A model generated the notes under the pieces. That model was not told where the DNA came from, made no database searches, and saw only the letters and a list, made by a program, of their open reading frames with translations. The position numbers and the translations under genes were made by a program. This document shows, piece after piece, positions 48,610-57,388 of a DNA stretch of 64,000 nucleotides. This DNA is from Mycolicibacterium rhodesiae NBB3 (GTDB lineage Bacteria; Actinomycetota; Actinomycetes; Mycobacteriales; Mycobacteriaceae). Every line of letters starts with the position of its first letter. Within the stretch, counting starts at the first letter, position 1. The DNA is taken from NCBI RefSeq assembly GCF_000230895.2, contig NC_016604.1:3410001-3474000 (forward strand). The letters are read 5' to 3'.

Positions 48610-48782
48610 CTAAACCCCCAGGTAGCGGGACTGGATCACGATAGCAATAGATGGGCGATCGCACTGCCAAAGTGGATTTGCCAAAACTGCAGCGAGACGT
48701 TCGGTTGGCGCCGTGCTGGCCCCCCGGGCCCGCTCGTACCGGCGTTCGGTCGGTGCAAGAATCGGAGATGACCGCACCCGAT

Positions 48783-49127
48783 TCAGCGCGCATCCAGGCG
48801 ACGGTGGAGTTCGACGTTGAGCGCCTGGGCCTCTGCGAGTTGATCTTCGAGAACAATGATCCGGCAAGCGGTCTCTACAGCCGTGCCGCGGTCGACGAGT
48901 TCGCGGGCTCTGGCTGCCAGCCGCAATTGATAACGTGAGTAGCGGCGGTGTCCGCCTTCTGACCGATGAGGAACGAGAAGGTTTGCCTCGTCGAGGCTTC
49001 TGAGGAATCCCGGCGTTGTACCCAGAATCTGGGCGGCGCTGCCCATGCTGTAAGCCGGGTAGTCATCGTCGTCGAACTTGTCGTTCGGATCACCGTCGGC
49101 GGAGTCGTTAACCGTGTGGATCAACAC
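48783..49127 (-). CDS. MerR-like transcriptional regulator
   Basis: A 114-residue protein with an acidic N-terminus (DPNDKFDDDDYP) and a MerR winged helix: YSMGSAAQILGTTPGFLRSL, then NLLVPHRSEGGHRRYSRYQL. A C-terminal coiled coil (VLEDQLAEAQALNVELHRRL) would dimerise it. There is no ligand domain and no metal-binding Cys, as in HspR-like members. The start is taken as GTG 49127, but the ribosome-binding site is weak. The gene lies after a ~470-bp non-coding stretch. Confidence 0.82.
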   Translation of the reverse strand: MLIHTVNDSADGDPNDKFDDDDYPAYSMGSAAQILGTTPGFLRSLDEANLLVPHRSEGGHRRYSRYQLRLAARARELVDRGTAVETACRIIVLEDQLAEAQALNVELHRRLDAR

Positions 49128-49595
49128 CTTTCAGGGGATCAGTATCCCGGCCGCCGGCGCAATGACCGATTGATGGTACGGGCCGGCGCCCCGGTAATTG
49201 TCGCACCGAGGGCGCCGGCCTCCAGGAGATAACTACCATCTGTCGATACTGCTGTGATATCTGCGGCATCGGCCCGCCTGATGACCAACGCGGGCGATCC
49301 GACGGTAACCCCTCCTTTCTCGCGGTTACTGCACTTGCCTTACAACCTGCACCACGCGAGCGGCAGATGACCGTCACAACACCGCGGTCCGAAAACGCTC
49401 AGCCCGGCACTGATTCACGGGTAGTTCGCCTCCCGTGCCCTTCACCCTCTGTGCTTGCTACGTGAGAAATCCTAGTCAGGAAAAAGCGGAATGTCTAGGT
49501 TTGCAACAACAGATTTTAGATCTGCGGAGAGGCAGAAAAAGTGCTGCGCGTGTGGCGCTCTCCGCGGTCTTCAACTGCTGGGGTGGTCCACAGTT
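49128..49595. other. 468-bp intergenic stretch with a hairpin enclosing an SD-like sequence
   Basis: No convincing gene was found. On the minus strand, in the leader of the MerR-like gene, GTAACC (49324-49329 complement) pairs with GGTTAC (49305-49310 complement), extended to 8 bp with one wobble, closing a 13-base loop GCGAGAAAGGAGG that is a perfect ribosome-binding sequence. No start codon follows at a usual distance. The part near 49430-49550 is richer in A+T than its surroundings. Confidence 0.4.
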
Positions 49596-50606
49596 TCACG
49601 TCCCGATGGCGGTTCGGAACCTGTCCCGGTAAGCCTTGGGTGACACGCCAAGGTGTTCGACGAAGGCCCTCCGCAGGGTTTCCGTACTGCCGAAGCCGGC
49701 GAGGTGCGCGGTGTCGGTCACCGTGCGACCGGCGTCGAGGGCTGAGCGGGCGATGTCGATTCGAACCATCTCGACATAACCCGCGGGTGTTGTCCCGAGC
49801 TCGGAACGAAACAGCCGGGTCAGCTGCCGCGTGCTCAGAGAGGCGCGGGCGGCGAGGCTGCGCACGCTGTGATCTGCGCCGGGATTGGCCGCGATGGCCT
49901 CGGTTACCGCTCGTAGTGCGGACTGGGGAGGTGGATCCGCCTCGATCAGCGACGAGAATTGCGATTGGCCACCCGCGCGTCTGAGGTAGACGACCAACCA
50001 TCGAGCCACATCGCGGACGAGGTCGGTGCCGTGATCCTGCTCGACGAGAGCGAGCGCGAGGTCGATGCCCGACGAGATCCCCGCCGACGTGAACACGTCG
50101 CCGTCACGAACGAAGATCGAGTCAGGCTCGACAGTGATGTCCGGGAATGCCCGGGCAAAAGCTCTGACATTTCGCCAGTGCGTGGTAGCGCGCCGACCGC
50201 TGAGCAGGCCGGCCTGGGCGAGGATGAAAGAACCTGTGCAAATTGATCCGAGCCGCCTGGTCCGGCCGGCCACCGCTTTGACCGCCTCGACGAGTGCGGG
50301 ATCGATCGCCCGCGTCGGCAGATTGTCACTACCCGCGACCAACACAGTGTCGGCGGATTCTATGGAAGCCGCGATGTCGGTGACACCCAGAGGAATTCCG
50401 ATCGATGTGGTGACATCACGCCCGTCTACCGACGCGATCTTTATCCGGTAATCAGCCCCGAAACGGTTGGCTTCGGCGAAGACCTCGCCTGCTCCAGCGA
50501 CATCCAACAACGTCACACCGTCGAAGACGATGAACACGATCACCCGGGGGCCGGCATTCGCTGCCACAGCGTCATTCTGTCGCATTTTGTGGGACGGACG
50601 GCTCAT
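49596..50606 (-). CDS. GlxA-type regulator: DJ-1/PfpI domain plus AraC HTH
   Basis: Regulator of about 336 residues from ATG 50606; starts at 50645 and 50582 are also in frame. Residues about 20-185 are a DJ-1/PfpI-like amidotransferase domain (IVFIVFDGVTLLDVAGAGEVF, with SICTGSFILAQAGLLSGRRA keeping the nucleophile-position Cys). The C-terminal ~100 residues are an AraC double helix-turn-helix (SLAARASLSTRQLTRLFRSE, HLAGFGSTETLRRAFVEHLG). It is divergent from the HD/nitroreductase/cupin genes and is their likely regulator. Confidence 0.85.
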   Translation of the reverse strand: MSRPSHKMRQNDAVAANAGPRVIVFIVFDGVTLLDVAGAGEVFAEANRFGADYRIKIASVDGRDVTTSIGIPLGVTDIAASIESADTVLVAGSDNLPTRAIDPALVEAVKAVAGRTRRLGSICTGSFILAQAGLLSGRRATTHWRNVRAFARAFPDITVEPDSIFVRDGDVFTSAGISSGIDLALALVEQDHGTDLVRDVARWLVVYLRRAGGQSQFSSLIEADPPPQSALRAVTEAIAANPGADHSVRSLAARASLSTRQLTRLFRSELGTTPAGYVEMVRIDIARSALDAGRTVTDTAHLAGFGSTETLRRAFVEHLGVSPKAYRDRFRTAIGT

Positions 50607-50674
50607 TCGCCGTATGCGAGTGACCCAACACCTGCGTTGACTCAAGAAGAGAAATCCAACGGAGGAGGTTGACG

Positions 50675-51325
50675 ATGAGTATTCAATCGATTCATTCGAT
50701 CGCCGGTGTAACGGTCCCGGACAGCACGCTGGTGCGGGAGACGACCGATTTCATCCGCGATGCCGAAAACGACCTGCTCTTCGATCATTCACGCAGAGTT
50801 TTCTTCTTCGGAGCGCTGCAGGGACGGCGGCTGGGTCTGAAACCGGATCTCGAACTGCTCTACGTCGCGTCGATGTTCCACGACCTAGGCCTCACCGAGC
50901 GCTACCGCACATCCGAGTTGCGCTTCGAGGTCGACGGCGCCAACGCAGCGCGGGACTTCCTGCTGCAACGCGGCGTTGACGCGGAGAACGCTCGAAAGGT
51001 TTGGCTGGGCATCGCATTACACACCACACCCGGGGTCCCGCAGTTCCTCGATCCCGAGATCGCTCTGGTCATCGCTGGCGTCGAGACCGACGTGGTGGGA
51101 ATCAATCGCGAGAAGCTCTCCAACGAAGCAATCGACGCAGTGACCGCGGCGCATCCGCGTATCGACTTCAAGAGTCGAATTCTGTCCGCCTTTCACGACG
51201 GCATGAAACTTCGCCCGGATAGCACTTTCGGGACGATGAACGCCGACGTGCTTGCGCACTTCGACCCGACGTTCGAGCGGCAGAACTTCGTCGATCTCAT
51301 TCTGAACAACGACTGGCCCGAGTAA
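50675..51325 (+). CDS. HD-domain hydrolase, cyanamide-hydratase-like
   Basis: A 216-residue metal-dependent HD protein. FDHSRRVFFFGAL supplies the first His, and LYVASMFHDLGLTERY the HD pair; RFEVDGANAARDFL follows. The pattern matches the cyanamide hydratase/HD family that includes fungal cyanamide hydratase. The ATG at 50675 has GGAGGAGG 6 bases before it, a very strong site. It heads an operon with a nitroreductase (17-bp gap) and a cupin. The substrate is not known; a small nitrogen compound is an inference from family. Confidence 0.82.
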   Translation: MSIQSIHSIAGVTVPDSTLVRETTDFIRDAENDLLFDHSRRVFFFGALQGRRLGLKPDLELLYVASMFHDLGLTERYRTSELRFEVDGANAARDFLLQRGVDAENARKVWLGIALHTTPGVPQFLDPEIALVIAGVETDVVGINREKLSNEAIDAVTAAHPRIDFKSRILSAFHDGMKLRPDSTFGTMNADVLAHFDPTFERQNFVDLILNNDWPE

Positions 51326-51342
51326 CGGAAGGGAGCTGACCG

Positions 51343-52047
51343 ATGGAGATCCATGAAGCGCTCTACACCACCAGGATGATGCGGCGGTTGCGGCCGGATC
51401 CGATACCGCTCGAGACCCAAACCCGCATGATCGATGCCGCGGTGCGCGCACCCAACGGTGGAAACACCCAACGCTGGCACTTCGTCACCGTCGACGACCC
51501 GGTTCTGATCCGCGAATTTGCCCATCTTTTCCGCGAGGCACGCGATCTCGAATACGCGAAGTTCGAGAGCGGTAGCGGCCCAATGGCCACACCGGCGCCA
51601 GGATCGAACATAGCGGCGCACGCCGACACGATGCGCCGCATGAAGGGTTCGGGCGATTATCTGGCCGACCACTTCGAAAAAATTCCCTTGTTGATCTTCG
51701 TCTTTGCCATCGATGACCTAGGTGGCGCCAACATCTATCCCGCGATCTGGAGTCTCCTGCTCGCCGCACGTGCTGAAGGAGTCGGCGGCGTGATGACGAT
51801 GGTGCTCCGCAACTTCGAAGACCGCGTGAACCAGCTACTTGGTGTGCCTGCCGGCGAGGGCTGGAAGATGTCGGCGATGCTGGCCATGGGCTACCCGCGG
51901 GGAAAGTGGGGCGTCGCCGCCAATCGGCGCCCGGTGCACGAGGTGTCGTCGCGCAATCGGTGGGATGCGCCTTTTGGCCTCGAGGTGCCGGAACCGCTGT
52001 GGCCGCCTCACCGCGATGCGACGGCACGTCTCGCGACAGTTGGATGA
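51343..52047 (+). CDS. Nitroreductase-family flavoprotein
   Basis: A 234-residue FMN-dependent oxidoreductase. TTRMMRRLRPDPIP and AAVRAPNGGNTQRWHF match the FMN-binding start of the family. LLLAARAEGVGGVMTMVL and LAMGYPRGKWG cover the C-terminal FMN region. It follows the HD gene and precedes the cupin gene, each with its own ribosome-binding site. Such enzymes reduce nitro groups, quinones or enoyl compounds; the substrate cannot be inferred. Confidence 0.87.
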   Translation: MEIHEALYTTRMMRRLRPDPIPLETQTRMIDAAVRAPNGGNTQRWHFVTVDDPVLIREFAHLFREARDLEYAKFESGSGPMATPAPGSNIAAHADTMRRMKGSGDYLADHFEKIPLLIFVFAIDDLGGANIYPAIWSLLLAARAEGVGGVMTMVLRNFEDRVNQLLGVPAGEGWKMSAMLAMGYPRGKWGVAANRRPVHEVSSRNRWDAPFGLEVPEPLWPPHRDATARLATVG

Positions 52048-52104
52048 CGACAAGCTGAGTTCTATTGCTGTTGTCACTGAACAAGACTCAGAAAGGAGAT
52101 CAAC

Positions 52105-52647
52105 ATGTCCGTCACACACGGCGCGGTGCTGACTGTAGTGCAACCCGGTCAAGGTGACGTCGCCACCATCCCGGGATTCGGAGCTGTCTTGAAACTCACC
52201 AGCCAAAGCACCAGTGGCCTGGTGTCGATCGTCGAGCACCCTTTCCCGGTCGGGGCGGTCACCGCCGCGCATCGCCACACTCGCGAGGACGAGCACTCCT
52301 ATGTGCTCGCCGGAGAGATCGGCTTCCGATCTGACGACAACGAGGTCGTGCTCGGGCCGGGTGGATACATCACCAAGCCGCGTGGCGAAGTGCACGCCAT
52401 GTGGAATGCGGGAAGCCAGCCGGGTCGAATCATCGAGATCATCACTCCGGGCGACGGTTTCGAGAACTACTTCCGGGAACTGGGGGAGCTGCTCACGTCC
52501 GGGGGTGCGGAATCGAAACCGGGCGCACCGCTCCATGAATCCGCCGAATTCGTCGATCTTGCAGAGAAATACGGACTCACCTACGAGACTCCTGACTGGC
52601 TCGACGATGTGGTGCGGCGGTATGGGTTGTCGCCCGCGACCCATTGA
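52105..52647 (+). CDS. Cupin-domain protein
   Basis: A 180-residue single-domain cupin. Motif 1 is AAHRHTREDEHSYVLAGEIGF with two metal-binding His and a Glu, and motif 2 is PRGEVHAMWNAG with the third His, so the metal site looks intact. A helical C-terminal extension (ENYFRELGELLTSGG onward) follows. ATG 52105 with GAAAGGAG upstream. Third gene of the HD/nitroreductase/cupin operon, 57 bp after the nitroreductase. Dioxygenase, isomerase or storage roles are all possible. Confidence 0.85.
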   Translation: MSVTHGAVLTVVQPGQGDVATIPGFGAVLKLTSQSTSGLVSIVEHPFPVGAVTAAHRHTREDEHSYVLAGEIGFRSDDNEVVLGPGGYITKPRGEVHAMWNAGSQPGRIIEIITPGDGFENYFRELGELLTSGGAESKPGAPLHESAEFVDLAEKYGLTYETPDWLDDVVRRYGLSPATH

Positions 52648-52818
52648 GTTCACAGCGATAGCTGACCGTCGGGCATCTCAGACGAACTGGAGGTCACGGG
52701 CGTCGTTTCTGAGAGACCGCTTGCCCTGCCAGTGCGTCGAGACTGCTGCGTTCGCCCTCAGCGAATCTGAGCGTTTCCACAACAAACGCTTCTGATTCCC
52801 TCAGTCATCGAATGGACA

Positions 52819-53091
52819 GTGGTCCACATGACCGTTTCGAACCACGGTGTGGGTACGGCATCCAGCATGCATCGCCGCAAGCCTTCGCTGAGCGCGCCGA
52901 GGCTGATTCTCGGCGCGACGTTCGTGGCCATCCTGGTCGGCATCATCTACGCCACGGACGAGTCGGCGCATCTGGTGGCCTCATTCGCCGGCTTCGCCAC
53001 CGCCATCACGCTGATCGCCGCCGCCGGCATCGGCTGGGAGCGCGTCGTTGTGACCGCTGAATCGACCGGCCTCGTGGAGCGATCGCACTAG
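52819..53091 (+). CDS. Small two-helix membrane protein
   Basis: A 90-residue protein starting at GTG 52819, or 87 from ATG 52828. Two hydrophobic helices (LILGATFVAILVGIIYA and ASFAGFATAITLIAAAGIGW) are separated by a short loop with TDES. The N-terminus is basic (MHRRKPSLSAPR). I do not recognise the family. It may be the last gene after the cupin operon, though 171 bp separate them. Confidence 0.55.
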   Translation: MVHMTVSNHGVGTASSMHRRKPSLSAPRLILGATFVAILVGIIYATDESAHLVASFAGFATAITLIAAAGIGWERVVVTAESTGLVERSH

Positions 53092-53243
53092 GCCGCCGGG
53101 CGCAACGGCCGACTACCAGCTTTTCGACGGACGAGCGAGTTCACTACCGAGGTGACGTCGCGCGTCGAACACGCCATCTGGCAGGGGGATGTTCGGCTAC
53201 GGTTTGCCTATTCCATCGAGATGTCGACGGTTCGGGGGTCAGT

Positions 53244-53666
53244 GTGCAAGTTGTCGCGTTCGCACCGTCATTGGGCGCCGTCAACAATGACGGAGGTGGG
53301 GTCGACGTTCGCGGCTTCCCGATGACCAGTTGTCACGTGGACAGCTTTCCCGCGCAGATCGCGATCTCGATTGTGCTGGCCGTCTATACGCAGGGCGGAA
53401 CCGACTACGACCCGGAACGCTTCATCATCGCTCGGTCGGCGCAGGGTGAGACGGTAGGCGAGCTGCAGTGCCGGTGGCACTGGCCGGACCACCCCGGCTC
53501 TCCCGTCAAGTTCCGAGTCTTCGCCCACCAGCTGCCGCTGCGGTTGCCGTCGGCGGGCCTGTACACCATCGGCTTCCATGAAAGCCGCCACGAGATAGAG
53601 ACTCCGCATCAGTTTCCGATGCCGGTGTTCAAGACCGATCCGTTCAGGGCGCCGTCGGCTCAGTAG
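53244..53666 (+). CDS. Hypothetical protein
   Basis: A 140-residue soluble protein of unknown function starting GTG-CAA (MQVVAFAPSLGAVNN). It has a beta-rich character (FPAQIAISIVLAVYT, VKFRVFAHQLPLRLPSAGLYTIGFH) and no signal peptide or membrane helix. The end is Pro-rich. Intact frame and codon bias support coding. It sits alone before the PP2C phosphatase gene. Confidence 0.6.
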   Translation: MQVVAFAPSLGAVNNDGGGVDVRGFPMTSCHVDSFPAQIAISIVLAVYTQGGTDYDPERFIIARSAQGETVGELQCRWHWPDHPGSPVKFRVFAHQLPLRLPSAGLYTIGFHESRHEIETPHQFPMPVFKTDPFRAPSAQ

Positions 53667-53757
53667 TCCGTCCACCCCGCACAGCAAGCTGCGGGCGAGC
53701 GCTCACGCTGTACCGGTAACGCGTCGTATTGACGGCAGTGTCGATAACCTGACCAGG

Positions 53758-55944
53758 GTGTCCCGGTCCTCAGTCGCCCATGGCAGCGAGCGCGCGAGCC
53801 TGGATGGTTGGCGGTCGGCGGGCGCGCTGTTCGTCGTCGTGGCGCTGGCCTATGCAGCAGGTGCGTTCCTGTCATGGCAATCCTTCGGCGCTGGGGTCGG
53901 ACCGGCGTTCTTCCCACCCGCTGGGGTGACCGTGGCCGCGATGCTTCTCACACCGCGATCACGGTGGGGCGTCATCGTCATTGGGATATTCGCGGCCGAG
54001 GTGGCAGTCGATCTCTACTACGGCGTCGGATTTCGCGCTGCGTCAGGATTCGCGTTGGCCAACTCGGTGGAGCCCGCAGTCGGGGCCTCGCTGGCGTGGA
54101 CCATGTGCAAAGGCACGCCCGACCTTCGTGGGCGGGCAGATCTGGCTAGATTCGTGGTCGCGGCCTGCCTCGCGGGGCCGTTGGTCGGCGGGGTGATCGG
54201 CGGTGCGGTCAGCGCCGCGTCCAGCGGCACCTCGTGGCCCACAGCGGCTCTGCACTGGTGGGCAGGCGACGGGATCGGTGTCCTGGTGGTGGGTACGCCG
54301 ATTCTCTTGTGGTCCAGACAATCTCATTTGTTGCGTGCGCGACTTGCCGAGACTGTGGCAGTCGTCGCCGTCGCCGCGGGGTTGTCGCTGACCGCGTTCT
54401 GGTGGCAGGCGCCGCCGACGTTGCTGCTGCTACCGGTGATGGCGTGGGCGGCGTTTCGGCTCGACGTGATCGGTGCCGCAGTCGCCGGCGCGGCGATCGC
54501 CTTCACGCTCAACTACGCGACCGGCTCGGGGCGCGGGTTGTTCACGGAACTGCACCTGGCAGAGCCGGGTCGACTGGCGGTGACGCAGGTCTTCATCGCA
54601 GTCATCGTTCTGGTCGCCATGTTGATCGCGCAGGAAGCGTCCGGACGCGTCGCGGCGGTCAGACGGGGCGATGCCGAACGCCGTGAGCGGGACCGACTCG
54701 AGACGCTGGCGCAATTGGCCCAGCGACTGTCGGCGGCACTGACGCCCGGCCAGATCGGTGACGCCGTCGTCACCCAACTGACCGACGACGCAGGCGCCCA
54801 AGCGGTGGCACTTGGCCTGCTGACCCCCGACGGCACCCGGCTCGAATGGGTGAAGACGGCGGGTTATCCGCAGCCGGCGCACGACAGACTCGCGGACGGC
54901 ATCCCTCTCGACGACCACACGGCGGCCACCGAGGCAGTGCGCACGGGGCGACCCGTCGTCATCGCGGACTCCGCGGACTATCAGCGCAGGTATCCCGACT
55001 ACCGCGACATGATGGACATGACCGGGGCGGAGGCGCTGGTGAACTGGTCGCTGAGCTCCGGGGGCAAGCCGATCGGCGTGCTCGGCCTGATGTGGACGCG
55101 GCCGCAACCGCTCGACTCCGCGCAGTTGGCATATATCTCCGCGGTCGCCACCATGGTCGGGCAGGCGTTGGTGCGAGCTCAGGCGTATGCCGACGAACAT
55201 GCCAAGGCCGCAGTGCTGCAGTCGGCAGTCCTGCCCACCGATCCCGCGGATGTTGCCGACTTGGACTTGGCGGTCAGCTACGAAATGGCGGACGTCGTTC
55301 ACGGCCTCGGCGGCGACTGGTACGACGTCATGTCCCTATCGGAACAGCGGACCTATCTTGCGGTGGGTGACGTCGTCGGACATGGATTGGCTGCGGTCGA
55401 GGACATGGCGCAACTGCGTAGCGCCGCGCGCGCTCTTGTGCTGCAGGGGCTGCCACCCGCGCGACTGCTCGCCGAGCTCAATAAGTTCACAGCCCATACC
55501 AGCCACGGGAGGTTCGCCACCATGGCCGTGGCCATCTTCGATCCGCTGTCCGGCGCCGTGTCATACGCGCTGGCCGGGCACCCACCGCCTCTGCTGCGTC
55601 GCTCGCGCGATGGGAAAGTCGTGCGGCTCGTCGACGCCGAGGGGCCAGTGCTCGGGCCCATCCGCGGCGCCGCCTACACCGAGGGACGGGTGACGCTTGA
55701 ACCCGGTGACATTCTGGCCATGTATACCGACGGTTTGGTCGAGCGTTCCGGACGAGACATCGAGACCGGCATCTCACACGCGGAGCGGTTGCTAGCGAGC
55801 TGGGGCTCGGAAACCGTTCTGGCGCAGGGATGTCGGCAACTCACCGAGACGCTCAGTTCGCCGCCTCGCCACGACGACGTCTGTGTTCTCGCCGTCCGCA
55901 TGCGGCTCGCCGATCAGTCGCCGCCGTCCGCTCAGCTGATGTAG
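53758..55944 (+). CDS. MASE1-GAF-SpoIIE membrane phosphatase
   Basis: A 728-residue PP2C-type serine phosphatase. Residues about 20-300 are a MASE1 membrane sensor with eight or so helices (GPAFFPPAGVTVAAMLL). About 320-480 is a GAF domain (LETLAQLAQRLSAALTPGQI). About 500-720 is the SpoIIE catalytic domain with metal ligands in GGDWYD, GDVVGHG, TDGLVE and RHDDVC, all intact. Such enzymes usually reverse phosphorylation of an anti-anti-sigma factor; none is encoded next to it. Confidence 0.88.
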   Translation: MSRSSVAHGSERASLDGWRSAGALFVVVALAYAAGAFLSWQSFGAGVGPAFFPPAGVTVAAMLLTPRSRWGVIVIGIFAAEVAVDLYYGVGFRAASGFALANSVEPAVGASLAWTMCKGTPDLRGRADLARFVVAACLAGPLVGGVIGGAVSAASSGTSWPTAALHWWAGDGIGVLVVGTPILLWSRQSHLLRARLAETVAVVAVAAGLSLTAFWWQAPPTLLLLPVMAWAAFRLDVIGAAVAGAAIAFTLNYATGSGRGLFTELHLAEPGRLAVTQVFIAVIVLVAMLIAQEASGRVAAVRRGDAERRERDRLETLAQLAQRLSAALTPGQIGDAVVTQLTDDAGAQAVALGLLTPDGTRLEWVKTAGYPQPAHDRLADGIPLDDHTAATEAVRTGRPVVIADSADYQRRYPDYRDMMDMTGAEALVNWSLSSGGKPIGVLGLMWTRPQPLDSAQLAYISAVATMVGQALVRAQAYADEHAKAAVLQSAVLPTDPADVADLDLAVSYEMADVVHGLGGDWYDVMSLSEQRTYLAVGDVVGHGLAAVEDMAQLRSAARALVLQGLPPARLLAELNKFTAHTSHGRFATMAVAIFDPLSGAVSYALAGHPPPLLRRSRDGKVVRLVDAEGPVLGPIRGAAYTEGRVTLEPGDILAMYTDGLVERSGRDIETGISHAERLLASWGSETVLAQGCRQLTETLSSPPRHDDVCVLAVRMRLADQSPPSAQLM

Positions 55945-55966
55945 CTGAGCGGACAGTCCCGTCCCG

Positions 55967-57256
55967 CTACGGCGTCGTCTTCTTTCGCCTGCCTGCCAAG
56001 AAGAATGCGATCCCACCGATCACCAGCACGGCGGCGATGGCGCCGACGATGATCACCGGCTTGACCCACGCCTTCTTCGCCGGCGCTGCGGTGGTCTGCT
56101 CGCTACTGGTCAGCTGCACCTGGTAACCCGCGACCGGACCCTGGGACGGCTGGGTGAGTCCGGGCAGCTGATTGGTACTGGTGACCTCGAAGAGGCGCTC
56201 GCCACCCGCGGTCTTGGTCCACGTTCCCCACACAGGGGTTTCGTTGTCGAGCAGGACACGGTGGCCACCGACCGACGGATCGTCGCCGAGGTCGGCAACT
56301 GTGTTGACCCGGAACGGCTTCGACAACTTGTCGTTGTACTTGAGCTGCACGAGCACATTCTTGAAGGTCGAAATCGGTGCTGGCTTGGCGGGCGGAGGCT
56401 GGCCGGGGGCGGGCTTGTATCCGCCACCGGTGAAGCTCCCGGTCGAGACCGTCACCGGCTTACCCGAGGGGTCCTTGTTCACGGCGGTGAAGTTGTAGAC
56501 ACCGGCGTCAGGGGCGGTGAGCACTGCGCGCCCCATCGGCGGGACCTCGAAGAGGCGGGTGGCGTCGTCGTACCAGTAGTACATCTGCAGCGGTGTGCTG
56601 TACGGATTGGTGAAGACCGGTCGGTACCAGTTGTCGTAACCCGTCCACGACGAATTCCACTGCGACACACCGCTGCTCCATGTCGACGAGCTGGTAGTGG
56701 TAGTGCTGCTCTCAAACGATTCGAGCGTCTCGGTGACCTCGGTGACTTCGGATTCCGACGCTTCCGTCGATTCGACGTCCACCGCCTCCGCGCTATGCGC
56801 TTCGTCGAAGGCCTCCTGCGATGCCTCGGCGACATTGGGCTCCGGGCTGTCGGCGTCGACGCCGGGATCGGTGACGTTGGAATCGGGGTCACCCGGACCG
56901 CCCTCGTCGGCTGGTCCGCCCGGCGCTTCGGGGGCGCCCGGTTCATCGGCACCGCCACCGGGTGCCTCGTCCGCGCCACCGCCCCCTGGCGCCTCGTCGG
57001 CGGGGGGTTCTGCGGGAGCCTCAGGCCCGGGTTCGTCTGCGCCCGGGCCGGGTTCGTCGGCGCCGGGGGCTTCGCCGCCCGGCTCGTCCGCCGGCTGGTC
57101 GGAGGACCCGGAGTCGCCCGACTCTGATGAGCCGCCGTCGTCATAGGGGTCGGCAAGTGCGGGCGCGGCGACGCCCATCCACAGTGCCGACGTGATTACT
57201 ACCGTCGACAAGGCGAGGGCGCTGCGACGGTAAACGGTGATCCGATCTTCGTTCAT
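55967..57256 (-). CDS. Secreted, membrane-anchored acidic Pro/Gly-rich protein
   Basis: A 429-residue protein of unknown function. Residues 1-36 are a signal peptide (APALA end). Residues 37-185 are low-complexity, acidic and rich in Pro, Gly and Glu, then Ser/Thr. Residues about 195-385 look like beta domains in two parts (TGYDNWYRPVFTNPY, KNVLVQLKYNDKLSKPF). A single membrane helix (399-421) ends in a basic cytoplasmic tail (GRRKKTTP). It is thus an outward-facing type I protein. AGGAGG lies 6 bases before the ATG. The next secreted gene is 132 bp upstream on the same strand. Confidence 0.75.
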   Translation of the reverse strand: MNEDRITVYRRSALALSTVVITSALWMGVAAPALADPYDDGGSSESGDSGSSDQPADEPGGEAPGADEPGPGADEPGPEAPAEPPADEAPGGGGADEAPGGGADEPGAPEAPGGPADEGGPGDPDSNVTDPGVDADSPEPNVAEASQEAFDEAHSAEAVDVESTEASESEVTEVTETLESFESSTTTTSSSTWSSGVSQWNSSWTGYDNWYRPVFTNPYSTPLQMYYWYDDATRLFEVPPMGRAVLTAPDAGVYNFTAVNKDPSGKPVTVSTGSFTGGGYKPAPGQPPPAKPAPISTFKNVLVQLKYNDKLSKPFRVNTVADLGDDPSVGGHRVLLDNETPVWGTWTKTAGGERLFEVTSTNQLPGLTQPSQGPVAGYQVQLTSSEQTTAAPAKKAWVKPVIIVGAIAAVLVIGGIAFFLAGRRKKTTP

Positions 57257-57388
57257 GTGATCCTCCTGTCGAGTCCCGCAGAGCGGGACATCGATTGGTT
57301 AGTGTGAATTACGTTGAGGTGCAACAAGATTGTCACGAGAACGCCGGTTCCCCCGCCAGCCAGGATGCGGAGGAACCGGCGAATCGCT

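Noticed and set aside
49143..49300. Minus-strand frame after the SD-like loop reading ...RRADAADITAVSTDGSYLLE...
   Set aside because: No start codon lies at a suitable distance from the SD, and codon third positions are not GC-biased like the neighbouring genes.
49491..49640. 50-codon plus-strand frame beginning MSRFATTDFRSAERQ with a CCAC motif
   Set aside because: It has only a weak ribosome-binding site and overlaps the end of the GlxA-type gene; nothing supports translation.
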